From Bacteroidota bacterium (GTDB taxonomy: Bacteria; Bacteroidota; Ignavibacteria; Ignavibacteriales; Ignavibacteriaceae): a stretch of DNA of 5,864 nucleotides. Position numbers and translations under genes: made by a program. This document shows, piece by piece, positions 5,227-5,864 of the stretch. Where the stretch lies: assembly GCA_022567875.1 (NCBI GenBank), contig JADFGB010000089.1, positions 1-5,864 on the forward strand, in the 5' to 3' direction. The notes beneath the pieces are model-generated. The model ran no database searches. It saw nothing but the letters and a program-made list of their open reading frames with translations, and was not told where the DNA came from. Every line of letters starts with the position of its first letter. Position 1 is the first letter of the stretch.

Positions 5227-5864
5227 ATTATAGCTGTAGAAGGAGATTGGACAAATTATACTAGTTTATCAACAGATCCATTTTATACAGATTATTTTTC
5301 TGCTGATGGATTGCTTCCAACTAAACTTGTTGATTTTATTAATCTTGATAATGTTAATTTAGTAGGTTCTTGGATTGGAACTATTATCCCAGAATTTAGA
5401 GATAAAACAGGAGCAGGCCAATACATTGAAGATATTGTGAACGTATCTACTCCATTAACAGGAGTTCTTCTTAATATAAATAACGAAGCTCTTGATCAAA
5501 TTGATGTTTCTGCTGGTAATTATTATTTAGGTGATGGAAATACAGTTAGTGCTGCTAATTATATAGTTGATTTAGTTGGTCATAATCTTATTCAAGATGA
5601 TTCCAGTAATGTAATGACTAATTTTTTAAGTTATGACATAAGTGTACTTCAAGCAACTATTCATACTACCGTTGATATTAGTATAGCAAATGACGCGAGT
5701 ACAAGATTTACTGTTGACGCTTCTGTAGCTTCAAATATTACTGTTGGTAGTCTTATTAAATCATATACTGTTACTGAAGGAATACATTTAACTTATGTAA
5801 CTTCTAAAGTTACTCTAAATGATACTTTTTCTTATTTTGAAAAAATAGTCTTTTGTGCTATCGT
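5224..5864 (+). CDS. Large partial ORF, possibly phage tail-sheath-like
   Basis: From GCT 5233 to the window edge there are 210 codons without a stop. The frame is open back to a stop at 5104-5106, but it contains no ATG, GTG or TTG before an internal ATG near 5614, so the 5' end is missing. The protein starts AVEGDWTNYTSLSTDPFYTD. It continues with FINLDNVNLVGSWIGTIIPE, a GQYIEDIVNVSTPLTGVLL segment, then YYLGDGNT and NYIVDLVGHNLIQD. Short beta-prone blocks rich in Asn, Asp, Thr and Ser, with no signal peptide or enzyme motif, suggest a structural protein. The succession of these blocks reminds me of contractile-tail sheath proteins of large T4-type phages, but that is memory, not a search. 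The real coding part probably begins at about 5224-5235. It continues past the window. Confidence 0.5.

Noticed and set aside
5107..5232. Plus-strand extension of the right-end ORF upstream of 5233
   Set aside because: The frame is open, but the opposite strand reads as a better protein here and no start codon exists, so it is treated as a shadow.

Overview
The window reads as an AT-rich stretch of a Bacteroidetes/Ignavibacteria-type genome, most likely from a metagenome assembly. The best taxonomic clue is the secreted protein at 3074-4672 (minus strand). It ends in a type IX secretion (por) sorting domain with the NYPNPFNPSTTISYQL motif, which is typical of Ignavibacteria and relatives. Most starts lack a Shine-Dalgarno sequence, which also fits that phylum. 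No rRNA, tRNA, CRISPR array or transposase was recognised.

Layout. Positions 1-463 are a GC-richer island without a convincing gene. It holds a short tandem repeat and a nested set of strong inverted repeats (218-461). Positions 430-716 (minus) carry two tiny lysine-rich reading frames joined by an ATGA stop/start overlap. Positions 653-1447 (minus) are the N-terminal two thirds of a galactokinase whose C-terminal domain is missing. Positions 1448-2042 are non-coding with small palindromes. A TfoX N-terminal-domain-like protein (2043-2363, plus) and a YIP1-family membrane protein (2431-2964, plus, higher GC, perfect Shine-Dalgarno) follow. They converge on the delta-60-repeat/T9SS secreted protein (3074-4672, minus), with a hairpin terminator region between. 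At the right end, a minus-strand fragment (4918 to about 5226) and a plus-strand fragment running off the window (about 5224-5864, possibly phage tail-sheath-like) meet head to head. Neither has a normal start codon.

How the genes relate. I see no single pathway. The galactokinase would phosphorylate galactose in the Leloir pathway but is broken. The delta-60 protein is an exported repeat protein. The TfoX-like and YIP1 genes are unlinked small accessory genes.

The recurring theme is abrupt joins: galK to foreign small frames near 715-725, a low-GC to high-GC switch at 430-463, and two start-less ORFs abutting at about 5224-5235. These could be real recombination in an accessory region or assembly chimeras; the sequence alone cannot decide. 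The most unusual real structure is the 244-base nested inverted-repeat element at 218-461.
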